A stretch of 64,000 nt of DNA from Vitrella brassicaformis (taxonomy: Eukaryota > Sar > Vitrellaceae). A program made the position numbers and the translations under genes. The DNA is taken from assembly GCA_001179505.1 (NCBI GenBank), contig CDMY01000277.1:62001-126000 (forward strand). The letters run 5' to 3'. Positions 62,874 through 64,000 of this stretch are shown here, piece by piece. Within the stretch, counting starts at the first letter, position 1, and each line of letters opens with the position of its first letter. Below the pieces are notes generated by a model, which had not been told where the DNA came from, did no database searches, and saw only the letters and a list, made by a program, of their open reading frames with translations.

Positions 62874-64000
62874 ATGGCGTCTGTTCTCCAGGGAATATCG
62901 CTCGGTGAGTGAGAAGGGCACACACTGGCGTCCGCAGCACGCCGCACCCTCTGGATGCGTTTGTGTCGCTTTCCATATCTGTCGTCCGTGCTCGTTGGTT
63001 GGTTGGTTGGTTCAGTGACGAAGGGAGCTCCCGAGTTCTTCATCTGGGAGTGGGAGCTTCAGGCCGGTGTGTGGATATGCTACGACCCCCACATCATCGC
63101 CCAGATAGCCGACCACCGGCTGTTCGACCTCCACCTGGTGCCGGTGGAGATCAACGGGGTCTTCTACGAGATCGACCTCGAGCGCATGGTGCAGCGCCGG
63201 CGGGACACCGGGGCCGTCAAGAAGGTCAGGGAGGTCCGCCTGGGAGGCAGCTGGGTCCTTAAGGGCGGCGCGGGGGAGAAGATCGTATCGCCGCAGAGAG
63301 CGGGGGTCGTCGAGGCCTACAGGAGGATGGGTATGCGGAGAGGGGAGGGAGAGATCGAAATGGGCATATGTGTATATGACTCTGTGTGTGTATGGGTGTG
63401 TCAGGTCCGGGTCGTGATTCGTTTGACATGATGACGATGTTCGCCAACGACAGCTACCCGCCCCGCAAGCTGCACATCAGCATGCAGACGCACACCTGGA
63501 CGGACAAGCTCTCCCCCTCCATCCACGGCACCATCGAGCGCCGCCTCAGAACCCCACTCCCCCTCCCCATCCGCATACTCAACCCGGCACTCTGGGTGCC
63601 AAAGCGGTTCCTGCAGCTGGGCCGCCCGTCGTGCGGCAGCGGCGCCAGCAGCACCGACGCCGACCCCCTGGTCGCATTCGCCCTCTCCCTCCCGCCCTTC
63701 CCCGAGTCGACGGGCTTCACCGACTGGCGGTACATGCCGCACGAGCCCGATTGGCAGCGGCTGGCGTCGCCGCCCGCCCTGGGTGTACCGGGCCACTACG
63801 CGTGGCACCACCCGATCGTCTACTGCCTGGCGTATGGGGCCCACTCGTACCAGGCCAGAGAGGAGACCGTTGACGTCAACGACCTGCTGCCCGGCACTCT
63901 GCTGCGGCTGGACGCCCGCACCGAGAAGAGAGACAAGACAGAGGGGGAGGGAGGGGCAGGGGGAGGGGAAGGTGGAGGGGGGCATGATGACCATCATCAT
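62874..64000 (+). CDS. WWE-domain protein, partial at right edge
   Basis: Three exons visible, 62874-62904, 63016-63330 and 63405-64000 (still open at the edge), ~314 residues. It begins MASVLQGISLVTKGAPEFF. WWE signature: FIWEWELQAGVWICYDPHII, the acidic/aromatic core VEINGVFYEIDLERMVQRRR and DTGAVKKVREV. WWE domains bind poly-ADP-ribose-type ligands and occur in ubiquitin ligases and PARPs; the partner domain lies beyond this window or in the visible third exon, which I do not recognise (FDMMTMFANDSYPPRKLHIS, AWHHPIVYCLAYGAHSYQ, then an acidic/Gly/His-rich stretch). The start context gagATGg is acceptable, and the short first exon is supported by a perfect gtgagtg donor and closing phase. 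Confidence 0.75.

Overview
The window looks like nuclear DNA of a photosynthetic alveolate. My best guess is a chromerid alga such as Vitrella brassicaformis, but this is inference with no database check. Four things point that way. Genes are intron-dense (about 145 introns modelled here) and GC-rich. Several leaders have the form hydrophobic signal peptide followed by a Ser/Arg-rich transit-peptide-like stretch, as expected for a secondary (complex) plastid. The MAP kinase is of the apicomplexan MAPK2 type. There is a membrane-anchored pepsin/plasmepsin-like zymogen and a divergent dynamin. Introns and intergenic DNA are packed with TG/CA, GGAT/ATCC and CAGA/TCTG simple repeats. Two 300-N assembly gaps are present (11068-11367 and 47985-48284).

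Layout, left to right. 1-3586 (-): dynamin-family GTPase, cut by the left edge. 3758-4904 (+): unknown protein with a possible plastid leader. 6885-8106 (+): SOUL heme-binding protein. 8107-13828: a 5.7 kb repeat-rich stretch with no gene seen. 13829-16503 (-): MAPK2-type kinase, divergent from a K+ channel with RCK domains at 17077-21745 (+). 22008-23907 (-): ArgJ-type ornithine/glutamate acetyltransferase with a plastid-type leader, divergent from a BTB(KCTD)+TLDc-like protein at 24001-27251 (+). 27863-29950 (-): LRRC72-like LRR protein, whose start codon lies inside the 5' end of an opposing membrane-protein gene at 29932-32305 (+). 33366-35678 (-): aspartyl protease. 35820-37155 (+): small multi-pass membrane protein whose reading frame runs without a stop into the leader of the next gene, a small plastid-type protein at 37156-38149. 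38562-40059 (-): CHHC zinc-finger protein, 12 bp from a divergent PUB+UBX protein at 40072-43318 (+). 44042-44744 (+) and 48296-48541 (-): small secreted Cys-containing proteins set in a repeat-rich region (43.3-50.5 kb) that carries a mosaic dispersed repeat. 50510-53351: a head-to-head inverted duplication of a secreted protein with a peptidase-S74/intramolecular-chaperone-like C-terminus; the plus copy appears frame-broken. 54916-62662 (-): a 20-exon, ~2084-residue LRR / Cys-rich / multi-TM receptor-like protein. 62874->64000 (+): WWE-domain protein, cut by the right edge.

Functional themes are signalling and membrane proteins (kinase, K+ channel, LRR receptor), plastid-directed metabolism (ArgJ, small leader-bearing proteins), ubiquitin/p97-type cofactors (PUB-UBX, WWE) and secreted proteins. 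Neighbours are usually divergent pairs with very short or overlapping 5' regions. Gene models were built by hand from reading frame, splice dinucleotides and intron phase. Exon edges should be right to within a few bases where phases close, but transcript ends are not known. Six introns appear to start with GC rather than GT. No tRNA, rRNA or CRISPR array was recognised.
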